A program made the position numbers and the translations under genes. A DNA stretch of 64,000 bases from Linanthus parryae (taxonomy: Eukaryota; Streptophyta; Magnoliopsida; Ericales; Polemoniaceae): positions 2,164,908 through 2,228,907 of the forward strand of contig JALGPY010000033.1 in the NCBI GenBank assembly GCA_023055425.1. The letters run 5' to 3'. The notes under the pieces were generated by a model. That model saw nothing but the letters and a program-made list of their open reading frames with translations, did not search any database and was not told the DNA's origin. This document shows, piece by piece, positions 1 through 11,295 of this stretch. Each line of letters starts with the position of its first letter. Position 1 is the stretch's first letter.

Positions 1-2266
1 ACCTGCCAGGGGTGGTTACGTCTACTTCATTACATTTACTGATGATTACAGTAGATATGGATTTGTGTACCTCATGAGGGCAAAACCCGAATCCTTTGAA
101 GTGTTCAAAGAATTCAAGAATGAAGTAGAGAAGCAACTTGGCAAAAGTATCAAGGCTCTACGATCAGATCGTGGAGGAGAATACTTGAGCCAAGAGTTTG
201 ACTACTATCCTAGAGAGTGTGGGATCGTGTCCCAACTCACTCCCCCCGGAACGCCATAATGGAATGGCGTGTCTGAGAGGAGGAATCGAACCCTATTGGA
301 TATGGTTCGATCTATGATGTGTCAAAGCGATCTTCCATTATGATTTTGGGGCCACACTATATTAAATGCAGCTTTCACCATTAACCGTGTTCCATCTAAA
401 TCAGTCATGAAGACACCATATGAGATGTGGAGTGGGAGGCGTCCCACACTGTCGTTCATGAGGATTTGGGGCTGCGATGTCTATGTAAAACGTTTACAAT
501 CAGACAAGCTAGGGCCGAAATTGGATAAATGTAAATTTGTGGAACATGAACAGGAATCACAAGCCGTTGTGGAGCAACCTGTTCATGTAAAACAAGAGCT
601 TCGTAGATCTAGTAGAGTGCGCCAGGAACCCGAGAGGTATAGACATCTCGTGACCGATTCCATTGACACGATGCTCATAGATTTTGATCCTACTTCCTAT
701 GAAGAGGCCATGAATGGCCCATACTCTCAGAAGTGGCTAGAATCCATGAGATCCGAGATGGAATCCATGTATACCAACAAAGTATGGACTTTGGTGGAAC
801 CACCCGAAGGGGCGGGACCCATAGGGTGCAAGTGGGTCTTCAAGAAGAAGATCGAAATGGATGGTAATGTGATTACCTATAAGGGCCGATTGGTGGCTAA
901 AGGATTCAGACAGATTCATGGTATTGGCTATGATGAAACCTTTTCACCAGTCGCTATGACCAAATCCATCCGAATCCTACTTGCGATTGCAGCATACCAC
1001 GACTATGAGATTTGGAAGATGGATGTCAAAACAGCATTCCATTATGGGAATCTCCTCGAGGACGTGTATATGATACAGCCTGAGGGTTTTGAAGATCCAA
1101 AGCAAGCCAAAAAAGTGTGTAAGCTACAATGGTCCATTTATGGATTGAAGCACGCTTCTAGGAGTTGGAATCGACGTTTTGATGAAGTAGTCAAAGAGTT
1201 TGGCTTCATCAGGAACGAAGATGAGTCTTGTGTCTAAAAGAAGGTTAGTGGGAGCTCTATAGATTTTCTGGTCTTGTATGTGGATGACATACTACTCATT
1301 GGAAACGACGTTCCCATGCTGCAATCTGTTAAATATTGGCTAGGAAAGTGTTTCTCAATGAAGGACTTAGGGGAAGCAGCCTATATACTCGGTATAAAGA
1401 TCAATAGAGATAGATCAAGGAGACTGCTAGGCCTAAGTCAAAGTACATATATTGACAAGGTGTTGAAATGGTTCAACATGCAAGATTCTAAGAAGGGATT
1501 CTTGCCCATGTCACATGGAATTACTCTTTTGAAGAGTGGTTGTCCTTCCAATGAGATTGAGAGGGAACGCATGAGTAGAATTCCCTATTCCTCGGCCATA
1601 GGATCTATCATGTACGCCTTGTTATGTACTAGACCAGATGTGTCATATGCCTTGAGTATGACAAGCAGATACCCATCCAATCCGGGTGAGAGTCACTGGA
1701 TTGCAGTCAAGAACATCCTAAAGTAATTGAGAAGAACTAAGGATGCTTTCTTGATATTTGGCGATGAGGAAGAGTGGCGTGTAAGGGGTTACACTGATGC
1801 AAGTTTCCTAACTGACAGAGATGACTTTAGCTCACAATCGGGATATGTGTTTTGCCTGAATGGAGCAGCGGTGAGCTGGAAGAGATCCAAGCAAGAGACG
1901 GTGGCTGATTGTACAACTGAGGCTGAGTACATTGCTGCAAATGGCGCAGCAAAGGAAGCTGTTTGGATCAGAAAATTTGTTTCTGAATTTGGTGTGGTTC
2001 CTAGCATTGCGGATCCAGTTGAGTTGTACTGTGACAACACTGGGGAGATCGCACAATCAAAGGAACCCAGGTCACACCAGAAATCCAAGCACGTGCTCAG
2101 GAAGTTTCATCAGATTGGAGATATTATCGATAGAGGAGACGTTCGGATATGCAAGATTCCTACAGATGAGAATCTTTCAGACCCGCTTACAAAGCCGCTC
2201 ATGCAGTGGAAGCATGAAGGGCACACTAGGAGTATGGGCATACGAGATGCGCCAGATTGGCTCTAG
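1..2266 (+). pseudogene. A1 pol: integrase core, reverse transcriptase, RNase H (broken)
   Basis: One reading frame (frame 2) runs from base 2 to the TAG at 2264-2266. It contains the integrase core motif DDYSRYGF with DRGGEY further on, the copia RT block (KGRLVAKGF, MDVKTAF, catalytic YVDD at 1277-1288) and RNase H (YTDASF, TTEAEYIA, CDNTG, SHQKSKH). The frame is broken only by four stops, at 257-259, 341-343, 1235-1237 and 1724-1726; I see no frameshift. In the linker between integrase and RT about 63 codons present in A3 are missing in frame (join near 541). It cannot make a full polyprotein. Decay by substitution alone suggests it is younger than its broken relatives. Confidence 0.88.
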
Positions 2267-2280
2267 TACAAGTGGGAGAC

Positions 2281-3702
2281 TGTTGGATTAGATGCCCTAG
2301 AGGCAATCTAGTTTAGTATGAATTTATTTGTGGCTAGAAATTCATTTATTATTTATTGGATATGTTAATATAATGAAGTCCTTAGATTTACAATTGTGTT
2401 GTTTATCTTAAATATTCTTAGTCTAGTATAATGATTAATGGGACAATCATCTATAGACTAGTATGGGGTTGGATTGATATGGAGATATCATGATCCAACA
2501 CATAGGTGTGCATTAAGGGTAATGACGCACTGGATTGACCCATCTCTGAGAAGGATACATACACGTTATGTTGAGTCACAAGCGCTTCTCGCGGTGCAAC
2601 AGTATTGTCATCCTTAGACTTGAAGTCACTAGATACTCTAGTTGTGGATTATTGTGATTTTGGTAGCGTTAAACGCTACACCGTAACTGGGTAGTTATAA
2701 AGGCGTGTACTGGATACAATAAGAAGCAGCTTAGAGATCGTAGTGGACGTAGATTGAATTTTTCCCTCCCACATAACGGGAGCAAATATCCTAGGCCACT
2801 CGAGGGATAGTGCTTATAGAATGTCTGGCCAGACTCAAATAAATCAATATGGGATATTGATGTTATTTGCACGAATAAGGCTATTCCCATGGATCGAGAA
2901 ACTATGGATTGGATATACGAGTGTGACTTGTATGTCTCGTGTCCAATCCGAATATAGAGACAAAGGGATGAGACAATTACTTGTACAAAGGTTGTCTAGA
3001 TGACTATTCTATTAGTTGGCTAGAATGGATGTTTTGCTAGAAACCGCTCCATATTAGCAAATAGTTGCTACCAACTAGATAGAACCTATGGGGTCACACG
3101 CTAGATAGAAATGAACTAGATTTGGGAATTAATTAATTGGATTAATTAATTAGAAGGATCACTTTGCAAAACCTTGCAACCTTAGTAGGGACTAATTTGC
3201 AAGGAAGAGACTAAATTGAATTCTAGTAGGACTAGAATAAGTCCTTTAGTTAGTTAGCAAGGATTTTTTGGACTATATAAAGGACCTTCCTTCCTTCCTT
3301 CCCACACTTATGATTCATTAGATCATAACTTGAGTGGGAGAGAACAAAAAGGAGAGAGCAAGAAAGCAAGAAGGAGCACCCCCCCTTGCTCGCCGCCCCG
3401 TCCCTGTCGGCCCCAAAGGAGGCCGGACCTCCTTTGGTTCGTCTCATTTTGCGTGATTCTTCTTCCTCTTCCTCTTTCCCGGCTAGCACCAAGGAGTGGG
3501 AGATCTAGAAATCAACTCTAGGCGTGGATTAACTATAGAGGACGTGACACAATTCGCGTTTGAAGTCATCAAAGGAGAACCCTAAGGTGTGTTAATTGAT
3601 TTCTTCCTTTACCATGGTTATGTCTCTTGACTTGTGATCCTTGGAGGGTTTTGCATGGTTAATTATTGTTTCCGTTGCGCATCCATGAATCAAAACCCTA
3701 AT
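2281..3702 (+). repeat. 3' LTR of A1
   Basis: It starts TGTTGGATTAG directly after the polypurine tract and ends near CAAAACCCTAAT, where sister LTRs end CCCTACA. Length about 1.42 kb matches the A3 3' LTR. A TATA-like TATATAA lies at 3274-3280, followed by CT-rich sequence and the leader of the element transcript. Short ORFs inside (for example 2821-3003) recur in all LTR copies because the DNA recurs; I do not treat them as genes. Confidence 0.88.
3274..3280 (+). promoter_or_regulatory. LTR TATA box (A1)
   Basis: The motif GGACTATATAAAGG lies about 430 bases before the LTR end. The same context (GTTGGACTATATAAA) recurs at 17428 (A3), 24503 (A3 3' LTR), 51455 and 58101 (A5), so it is conserved across the family. 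It probably sets the U3/R boundary; transcription starts are not visible from sequence. Confidence 0.55.
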
Positions 3703-4322
3703 ATTCCACGAAGGGATTCTTGCCCATGTCGCATGGAGTCACTCTTTCAAAGAGTAATTGTCCTTCCAATGAGATTGAGAAGGAACACATGAGTAGGGTT
3801 CCCTATGCCTCGGCCATAGGATCCATCATGTACGCCATGTTATGTACTAGACCAGATGTGTCATATGCGTTGAGTATGACAAGCAGACATCAGTCGCGAT
3901 TTGTAGTTTGCCTGAATGGAGCAGCGGTGAGATGGAAAAGTTCCAAGGAAGAGACGGTGGTTGATTCTACAACATAGGCTGAGTATATTGCTGCAAATGG
4001 CGCAGAAAAGGAAGCTGTTTGGATTAGAAAGTTCATTATTGAGCTTGGTGTGGTTTCTAGCATTGCGGATCCAATAGAGTTGTATTGTGACAACACTGGA
4101 GCAATCGCGCAATCGAAGGAACCCAGGTCACACCAGAAATTCAAGAACATACTCAGGAAGTTCTATCTTACTCGAGATATTTTCGAAAGAGGACACGTTC
4201 GGTTATGCAAGATTCCTACAGATGAGAATCTGTCAGATCCTCTTACAAAGCCACTTGTTCAGTTCAATCATGAATGGCATTCTAGGAGCATTGGCATACG
4301 TGATGAACCGGATTGGCTCTAG
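3703..4322 (+). pseudogene. A2 pol fragment: RT C-terminus and RNase H
   Basis: Frame 3 reads GFLPMSHGVTLSKSNCPSNE, then ARPDV-type RT end sequence (CTRPDVSYALSMTSR), then jumps into RNase H (VVCLNGAAV, AEYIAANGA, CDNTGAIAQSKEPRSH) and ends D-W-L-stop at 4320-4322. Compared with A3, the segment between the two joined at about 3888-3897 is missing (roughly 160 bases). A single stop interrupts the frame at 3975-3977. The fragment has no RT catalytic site. Confidence 0.85.
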
Positions 4323-4336
4323 TGCAAGTGGGAGAC

Positions 4337-5750
4337 AGTTGGAATAGGTTTCCCAGAGGCAATCTAGTTTAGTATGAACAATAAATTGGCTAGAATATTC
4401 TTTGTATTATTTATTGGATATTTAATATAATGAAGTCCTTAGATTTACAATTAGGTAGTTTATCTTAAATATCCATAGTCCATTATAATGATTAATGGGA
4501 CAATCATCTATAGACTAGTATGGGGTAGGATTGATATGGAGATATCATGATCCAACACATGGGTGTGCATTAGGGGTAATGGCATACTGGATTGACCCAA
4601 CTCCGAGAAGGCTACATACACGTTATGTGAAGTCACAAGTTCTTCTCGCGGTGACAACGGCATTGTCGTCCTTAGACTTGAAGTCACTAGATCATCTAGT
4701 TGTGGATTATTGTGATTTTGGTAGCACCAAACGCTATACCGTGACTGGGTAGCCATAAAGGCGTGTACCAGATATAAATAAGAAGCAAGCTTAGAGATCG
4801 TAGTAGATGCAAATAGAATTTTTCCCTCCCACATAACAGGATAAAATATCCTAGGCCACTCGAGGGATAGTGCTTATAGAATGTCTGACCAGACTCAAAT
4901 AAATCAATATAGGATATTGATGTTATTTGCACGAATAAGGCAACTCCCAAGATCGAGGAACTATGGATTGGATATACGAGTGTGACTTGTATGTCTCGTG
5001 TCCAATACGGGTATTGAGACAAAGGGATGAGACAATACTTGCACAAAGGTTTGTCATGATGACTATTCTATTTGTTGGCTAGAATGGATGTCTTGCTAGA
5101 GGCCGCTCCATATTAGTAAATAGTTATTACGAACTAAATAGAACCTATGGGGTCACTCGTCATATATAGGTGAACTAGACTTGGGAAATAATTAATTAAC
5201 ATGATTAATTAATTGGATGTATCAAATTGCAACAACTTGCTAACTTAGTAGGACTAATATGCAAGTTGGACTAATCCGAACTTGAGTAGGTTTAGGATGG
5301 GACTTTATGTAGTAAACAAGGAGTTATTGGACTAAAAGGATGCTCCTAGATTTCTTCCATACAACTTATGCTCATAATACACTTTGAGTAGGAGAGAAGG
5401 AAGGAGAGAGGTAGACACCAAGGAAGCCGAAGCCCCGTTTGCCGTCCGCCCACCCTGTCGGCCACAAGAGAGGTCGCCCCTCTCTTTTGGTGCTCCGTTG
5501 CGTGATTTATTCATCCTCCTCCACTCCTCATATCTAGCACAAGGCATTTGGAAGATCTAGATCTCACCTCTAGACGTGGATCAACCGTAGAGACGTGATA
5601 ATTTTCTCGTTAGAAGTCATCAAAGAGACCTCAAAGGTACATAACACTATTCTCTTACCATCGTCATGAATTCTCTTCCTGTGATCCTTGGAGGGTCTTG
5701 ATCGGATAATTAGATTGTTCTTCCGCTGCGTGTCCATGATAAAAACTTTT
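4337..5750 (+). repeat. 3' LTR of A2 (diverged)
   Basis: It follows GTGCAAGTGGGAGAC and starts AGTTGGAATAGG, so the terminal T is changed to A. Similarity to the A1 and A3 LTRs is clear throughout (for example GACTTGAAGTCACTAGAT near 4676 and TAGACGTGGATCAACC near 5569), with more indels than A1. The end is blurred near 5741-5750, where the text passes directly into the left LTR of N1. Confidence 0.82.
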
Positions 5751-6109
5751 TAATATACTTGTACAAGACTTGGAACCAAAGCACCGACCAAAACTAATCC
5801 GAGACAAACAAGGAAACCGTCCTAAAATTGTTTCCTAGTTATAACCAACTTATTGCCAAAGTAACAATTGTTTCCAAAGTAACATTTTGTTCCTTGTTTG
5901 ACCAAATAACAATGCCACCTCCAATAAGTACTCGCAAGTCACCGAATTTCCTAACACACTAACCCCAACAAACAATTACCACGGTACACAAACACATGTG
6001 CATGTGACCCTACCAACCATATTAGTGCTTAAAATTTGTTTGGTTCCTTTACTTTGATGCTTGCTCCTCTCAAAGCTATTGTTTGAATTAAAAATGAAAA
6101 TACCCAACA
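5751..6109 (-). repeat. N1 left LTR (3' LTR, incomplete)
   Basis: It matches the inner 358 bases of the right LTR, from the ACTTGTACAAGACTTGG block to CCCAACA. The first 187 or so bases of the complete LTR are missing at the left, where A2's LTR abuts. That fits A2 having inserted inside this LTR, leaving its outer part beyond the window. Confidence 0.8.
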
Positions 6110-6121
6110 GACCTCCCCCTA
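6110..6121 (-). promoter_or_regulatory. N1 polypurine tract
   Basis: GACCTCCCCCTAA on the plus strand reads TTAGGGGGAGGTC on the minus strand, ending exactly where the LTR begins with TGTTGGG. Position and composition are those of a plus-strand primer for reverse transcription. Confidence 0.75.
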
Positions 6122-6945
6122 ATTCAAACCTCATAGCTACCGAACCAATTCTTCTCATCAATCCAATAAAACCAATCCGAGTTTATTCTCAATTTGCGGA
6201 ATTGAACACACTCCCAATACGCCCCAACAAACGTTTCTTCAATGCACCATGACTAATGCATACGCCAACGTTGCGCCAACGAAACTTTGCAAAAAAGTGT
6301 ATATTAAACAATGTCCTGCCAATTTGAGCCGCTATCCGCACCGATGCGCACAAAACCAATAACCGAAGTGCGCCAATCCAAAATCTAATCGCGCCACCAA
6401 CCGACGCGTGCCCAATTACACGGCACCAATATGCGTGCCCAATAGCACGCGCCCATGCTCCATGCTAGGAGGCCGGACCGCCCCCACGGGGCCTAGAGAG
6501 TTTCATCAACCTCGACTATTGTCCCTCATCCTCCCCTTGAAGTGATAGATACAGAAGTCTGATTCTTGGGACACTACTTCTTCCAATGACGTTTCTCCCT
6601 CAATTCACTAGTTTTTTCAAGTCGCCACCACCTAGAATTGAATCCTCCTAGCCGCCAAATCCAGACATAGATGCATATCACTCGCCGGGTTAAGCACGCC
6701 ATATCGATTGACGCATGCTGGAACCGAGAGCGTGCCAGATGTACTAAAACTAGATCCGCATTTCTGATGCTCCACGACAAGAGCCTGATAGCTCCCCCAA
6801 CAAGGAACCCGATAGCCTCCCAACAAAGGCTCGGTGTGCTTGCACCCCCTGTTTCATAGGCTAACCAGCCTGAATCCAATGTTACCATCAAACCTGACAG
6901 ATCTTGATCATGAAACCACCATTGCTTCTCTTTAATCTCAACGAA

Positions 6946-6961
6946 CCGGGCTCGGATACCA
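6946..6961 (-). promoter_or_regulatory. N1 primer-binding site
   Basis: On the minus strand TGGTATCCGAGCCCGG follows the LTR end after two bases. It resembles the initiator-tRNA-Met primer site of plant copia elements (TGGTATCAGAGC) with one difference in the first dozen bases. It fixes the element's orientation as minus. Confidence 0.78.
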
Positions 6962-6963
6962 CT

Positions 6964-7508
6964 TGTTAAGATTCCAAAACTAGAGAAAGCAAGAGAAAGC
7001 AAAAACCAACAACAAGATCGGGAACACAAGAACTACTTGGTTCATTAGTTTTGAGATTAGCTAATCCAAGACCAAACCAAACCAATTTATTGATGAGAAA
7101 TTGAAACAAATTAGAAGAACACTCCAAGTCATGACCCTAGCATCTACATATATACTAGTACAAGACTTGGATCGAAAGCAACGACCAAAACTAATATAAG
7201 ACAACCAAGGAAACCGTCCTAAAATTGTTTCCTAGCTAGAAACAACTTATTGCTAAAGTAACAATGTTTCCAAAGTAACCTTTTGTTCCTTGTTTGACCA
7301 AATAACAATGCCGCCCCCAGTAGCTACTCACAAGTCACCAAACAACAACCTAACACACTAACCCCAACAAGCAATTACCACAGTACACAAACACATGTTC
7401 ATGTGACCCTACCAACCATATTAGTGCTTCAAACTTGTTTGTTTCCTTTACTTTGATGCTTGCTCCTCTCAAATCTATTGTTTGAATCAAAATTGAAAAT
7501 ACCCAACA
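6964..7508 (-). repeat. N1 right LTR (5' LTR, complete)
   Basis: This 545-base LTR runs from TGTTAAGATTCC to AATACCCAACA, with TG and CA termini. Its inner 358 bases repeat at 5751-6109. Sequence directly to the right (from 7510) belongs to the Ath LTR-like repeat. Confidence 0.82.
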
Positions 7509-7509
7509 A

Positions 7510-9000
7510 TGGGAACTTCACAAAAAATCGAAGAAACTAGAAAATGTAGTAAAAGCGGAGCGGAATTTTGGCTAAGGCATGGACGAAGTGCAACTCTATT
7601 ATTAATTATACACACACTTCTTGCGAAAATAGAGGGAAGTGAGTTGGGGAAAGAAGAGTGGTCGTAATATTTCAAAGATATTAAATCACAACCTAGTGCG
7701 CACTAATATACAAGGCTTCCATGGAATATAATCGAAAGTAGGAGGCAAGAGAATATATGTAGGAAAAAAGAAGAACGGAAAACATATGTATGCCAACTAC
7801 ACACATATATACGAGGGGATGAGTTACAAGGAAGCTGGGCCAACAAGGAGAAGCCATGTTGGATGACATAAGAAAGAGCAGCGTCTATATGCAGAGGAAG
7901 GCGCGTATATATGCGAATTAACATTTTGAAGCACTATTATACGAAGCCTTGGTGCGTATTATATCTATCATAATGGTTGGTTCGACGAATTTTATGTTCA
8001 AAACTTTTGAGGAATTTTCGTAATTATTATCTTCGAAATTCATGCTAAGTTTTATGGGATTGACCTAGCAGCCATAGAAACTCAATTTTTCATTTATTGG
8101 AGTTGGAGACGCAGCCAAAAAGCTTTGAGCATCACACGGGAGCAGGAACATAATTTTTTTGATTTTTCTACTCTCTTTATCTCTCTATTTGGTATGAACT
8201 CACAAAACATCGTTGTTTTGAACTATGTAATGAATAGCTAATATTCTATCTAATAGGATATAATTTGGGATGAAGTGTGTTTTCTGGAACTTTTTTATTA
8301 GACTTTCATTCACATTTTTGTACTTAATTGATGCAAGTTGCTTGTTAAGTTTGTTTAATGATCCTATCTCTATCTAGTGGATGAATGACATTCGTTCACT
8401 ATATATTAATTAGATTATTTGGTAATTTGAAGTTTTTTGTCAGTAAAGTTAAAACAATAACCTAGCTGTATCAATCATTTGATAATTAACGTTGTTGGCT
8501 AGGAACTTTCAATAGAGCATAAAATGCAATGCTTTGATAGGGATAGAAAACTACTTTTTAACTTGGGGTTGGCTAATTTCACATAAAGACATGATTACAT
8601 GAGACAATGAAATTACAAATTTTCTTGTTTTGCCAGTCACTTACATTATGTTTCAAATATCATACTGAATTGCCATAAATTTCTCCTGTACACCAACGAG
8701 GAGTCCTAATGCTTCCTTATTATAAAAAAAATACTCCAATAATTATATTATTTCAGTATTTAAGTTATTAGTTTAAGTTAATTCTTTTACATTGTCGTTA
8801 GAAACAAACAATCGATTTTATAACTTTTGGCTATATATGTTTACTAGTTGAAACTGAGTCTTGAGTACGTTAAGTTTTTGGCATGTTTTCCGGGTACTCG
8901 AAAAGTTTCAATTGGTTAAAATATATAGCCTCATGGAATTTACTTTATGTGTTTTTTATCCTTACTCACCAATTTCTTCGTGATGGTTGTGCTTTCAGGG
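7510..9000 (+). repeat. Ath LTR-like repeat, copy A
   Basis: The stretch 7530-7975 has a diverged second copy at 35205-35492 plus 38076-38200. Shared blocks include the CACTTCTTGCG...ATAGAGGG segment near 7612-7645, GAGTTACAAGGAA near 7820 and a TATAAT...CATAATGG segment near 7935-7975. Later text (8190-8300) has the style of an Athila LTR end, with a TATGTAATGAATAGCTAAT run. It lies upstream of an Athila-type gag, so I infer a 5' LTR. No primer site for tRNA-Asp is recognisable and the right boundary is a guess. There is no credible ORF; those on the minus strand at 7487-7924 are not supported. Confidence 0.5.
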
Positions 9001-9119
9001 TACTCCATTGTTGCATGACCCGCTTACTAAAATAGCCATTATACAACCCCTACGGAATCTAGAAGCATTTTTGCACGCATAGTGTAAAGAATATAGGAAA
9101 TCATCTCAGCTGGATGAAA

Positions 9120-9999
9120 ACTAGAGAGCTAAAAGGGAGATGATCCATGAAGCATTTGCGGATGAGGTGGCTTCTAAAGAGTTGGCTTCTATAGCAGCCC
9201 AACAAGTTCTACCACCAATGCCACTACCAGCTACACCTAACGTATCACATGCACATGCTCAGAATGAAAGACCGATGGGGCCGCCCATGGTCAGCGTGTA
9301 AAGGCCGACTAAGGCGAGTATCCAACCTGTAATTTGGCTTCCTCCCATCAATGATGGCCACTTTGAGCTTAATATTTCCCTAGTTCAGACTGTGCAACAT
9401 TACTATAGATTTAATGGATCAACATTACAAGACCCGAATCCCCACCTGGAAAAACTCACCCAATTGGGTAAAAAATTATAGGATAGAAGGGTCCGTGTGG
9501 ATACTATTGAAATGATTATGCTTCTTATCTCATTGATGGATGAAGTCAAAAAATGGCTGAGTTAATTACCGGCACATTCCATCACAACTTAGAGGGAGCT
9601 CACGACATAATTTTGAGTAGGTTTTACTCAACATCCAAAGCAGTTGAATTGATGGAAATAACCATATTAAACTCAGCTCGATGGAAACTCCCATAGTGAA
9701 ACTTGGAGAAAAATCAATCAAATTCTGCACAAGTGCTCAAATCTAGGAGAACCCTGCTACAAACAGTTCCACTAATTCTGTGCCGCATTAGACAAGGAAT
9801 ATGCGAGGGAATTTGATGTACTTGGTGGTGGGAATTTTCTAGGTCTGGATGAATGCACCGCATAGAAATTGTTGAACAATGTGCCTCAAATAGATACTAA
9901 AAGATCTTATATTTGTAGGACTCATAGACCAACTTCTGACGTAGCCATGGCTAATTAAATGGAGTCTTTGAATCACCAAATGTCCATGTTGAACACAAT
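9120..9999 (+). pseudogene. Ath gag N-terminal part (Athila-like Ty3/gypsy)
   Basis: Across frames the text translates to an Athila gag pattern: WLPPINDGHFELN, a block resembling 'VQHYYRFNGSTLQDPNPHLE', then VKKWLS-stop-LPAHSITT (compare the family's AKAWLNSLP...SITTWEEL), then a block ending near GGGNFLGLDE and an A-MAN-MESLNHQMSML segment at the end. Many stops and shifts are present, so this is old. It breaks off exactly where S1 begins at 10000. Matching gag C-terminal and protease sequence resumes at 24940. No start codon could be chosen. Confidence 0.68.
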
Positions 10000-11246
10000 T
10001 GTAAGTTCAGCCTGTTACAAAGGCTTGAAATAGCTTGTCTGTTTCAAGGCCTTGAAACTGCTTTCAAGGTTTTGAAACAAGCACTACATAATACAACATG
10101 AAATTAGGGGGAGCTTTTGATTTCATTCCAACTCCTGAGCTCCTATGATTGATTATATGTTACTTGATGATGAATCAAATCATTGTACTACTCTAAATTA
10201 TGATTAATCTATCTGTTTGACTATGTTTTGGAGGGATATACAGTTTTCTATTTTGCATGAATCAGTTTCTAAATTGGGATGTTGCAGAAAATGAAACTAA
10301 GCTGTTGATTTGATTCTGTGGTTGCTCAAATCTGTTCTGGACCTTCCTAACTTACTCATAAACAAAGTCAACACCGTATCCTTGAAGATACTAAGCAACT
10401 AGCCGTAGTATGAGGCAATGAGAAGAGTCAATATTTGAAGCTATTTTTCAAGAAAGTTTGTTGAGAAAATGCTGAGGATCTTCAATTCAAACAGGTTGCT
10501 TAAAAGATAAAATTACTGAAGAATTTCGAAGTCACAACAGAGCACAATACACAGAGACATTCAAACAACACAGAGGATTGACAAGCAACCAAGAAGCAGA
10601 TCTATGTCACTCATCCTATCATCTGAAGAACACTGCATTCTCATAGAAGACTTAGTTCTCGGTGTTCTTCTCTTCTGATCATCATTTGTATATCATTTGG
10701 TTAATACTTATAGTTATTATTCTCGTGGATTGTTTAAGGTGAAAAATAGAGAATACTTAGTTAATCAGTTAGCTAGAGAAGGTACTAGATAGGTTAGTGA
10801 GAACCACAAACTGTAACAGAGTAAGGCATCTCTCTGTGCTTGAGATCTAGGGCTTAGATTTTGATTAATAAGAATTGAGTTTATAATCAAGAAGGGACTA
10901 AGTCTCTGAGTAAGAGACGTAGGTCGAAGTGGACTGAACTCTATAAATCACTATGTCTCTTACATATTCTTTATTTCACTTTACGTCGCTTATACACTAC
11001 TCAAAACAGGTTTTAGTTCAAGGGCTTGAAACTCATTTCAAGGCCTTGAAAACTTTGAGCTTACTATTTACTTTTTTTTTTGTTTCCAAGGACTTGAATA
11101 TCATTTCAAGGCCTTGAAATACTTGCTGCACTTCACAAACATCTTTGAAACCACTCTTTTAGCAAAATTTTCAAAAGTTGTCATACTCTATTCCACCCCC
11201 TTTTAAAGTATTGATCCTGTAGTTATTCCTGTAGTAATGTCCTTCA
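10000..11246 (+). repeat. S1 5' LTR
   Basis: It starts TGTAAGTTCAG and ends GTCCTTCA, two bases before the primer site. It aligns in reverse complement to the two LTRs of S2 (35493-36718 and 36774-38075); shared landmarks are the G-rich AATTAGGGGGAGC (10106), the TTAGTTAATCAGTTAGCTAG segment (10758), the AGGGCTTAGATTTTGATTAAT segment (10848) and ACTGAACTCTATAAATCAC (10933). The last is a TATA-type box. Exact copies of TTTCAAGGCCTTGAAA lie at 10042, 11036 and 11104, with near copies between. Confidence 0.8.
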
Positions 11247-11248
11247 AT

Positions 11249-11260
11249 TGGTATCAGAGC
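11249..11260 (+). promoter_or_regulatory. S1 primer-binding site
   Basis: TGGTATCAGAGC exactly matches the initiator-tRNA-Met primer site used by plant copia elements and fixes the end of the 5' LTR. Confidence 0.9.
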
Positions 11261-11295
11261 TTGTATCACTGCATGGATCTAACAATCTTGTGATT

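Larger units (their letters stand above)
1..3702 (+). mobile_element. Ty1/copia element A1, 3' part (body plus 3' LTR)
   Basis: This is the right-hand part of a copia retrotransposon whose 5' LTR, gag and protease lie beyond the window edge. The order integrase - reverse transcriptase - RNase H is diagnostic of Ty1/copia. The body ends with a D-W-L-stop codon run, a purine-rich tract (CAAGTGGGAGAC, 2269-2280) and an LTR that starts at 2281 with TGTTGG. The same family recurs at 3703, 16554, 28437 (solo LTR) and 50328. To the right of the LTR the coding sequence of a second copy (A2) begins in mid-gene, so A1 probably inserted into A2. I did not assign a copia lineage. Confidence 0.9.
3703..5750 (+). 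mobile_element. Ty1/copia element A2, 3' fragment
   Basis: The sequence opens in the middle of RT at ATTCCACGAAGGGATTC, which corresponds to a site inside the A3 pol (near 22717), then runs through RNase H into its own LTR. The missing 5' part should lie on the far side of A1, outside the window, if A1 inserted here. The LTR at 4337 shows that this is a separate copy from A1. Confidence 0.82.
5751..7508 (-). mobile_element. N1: short non-coding LTR element (TRIM/SMART-like)
   Basis: Two direct repeats, 5751-6109 and 7150-7508, share nearly all their sequence and both end AATACCCAACA. Read on the minus strand the right copy begins TGTTGGGTATTTTC and ends near AATCTTAACA, followed by a primer site. 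The minus-strand polypurine tract (AGGGGGAGGTC) lies directly inside the left copy. Between LTRs there are about 850 bases with no gag or pol similarity. LTRs, PBS and PPT without coding capacity mean that it would need enzymes from another element. The 151-codon minus ORF at 6574-7029 crosses the PBS and LTR and is not a credible gene. Confidence 0.8.

Noticed and set aside
2821..3003. A 60-86 codon ORF repeated in every A-family LTR (also near 16897, 23973, 50788), and a 107-125 codon ORF on the other strand
   Set aside because: It recurs because the LTR DNA recurs. Both strands are open in the same place, the N-terminus varies between copies, and no domain is visible. Comparison of synonymous and non-synonymous change across many LTRs would settle it.
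6574..7029. 151-codon minus-strand ORF in N1
   Set aside because: It crosses the primer site and enters the LTR, has no domain and unusual tryptophan content, so it is probably chance.
10042..10057. Palindrome TTTCAAGGCCTTGAAA read as a heat-shock element
   Set aside because: Heat-shock elements need alternating GAA and TTC units two bases apart; here TTC and GAA are six bases apart, so the spacing does not fit.
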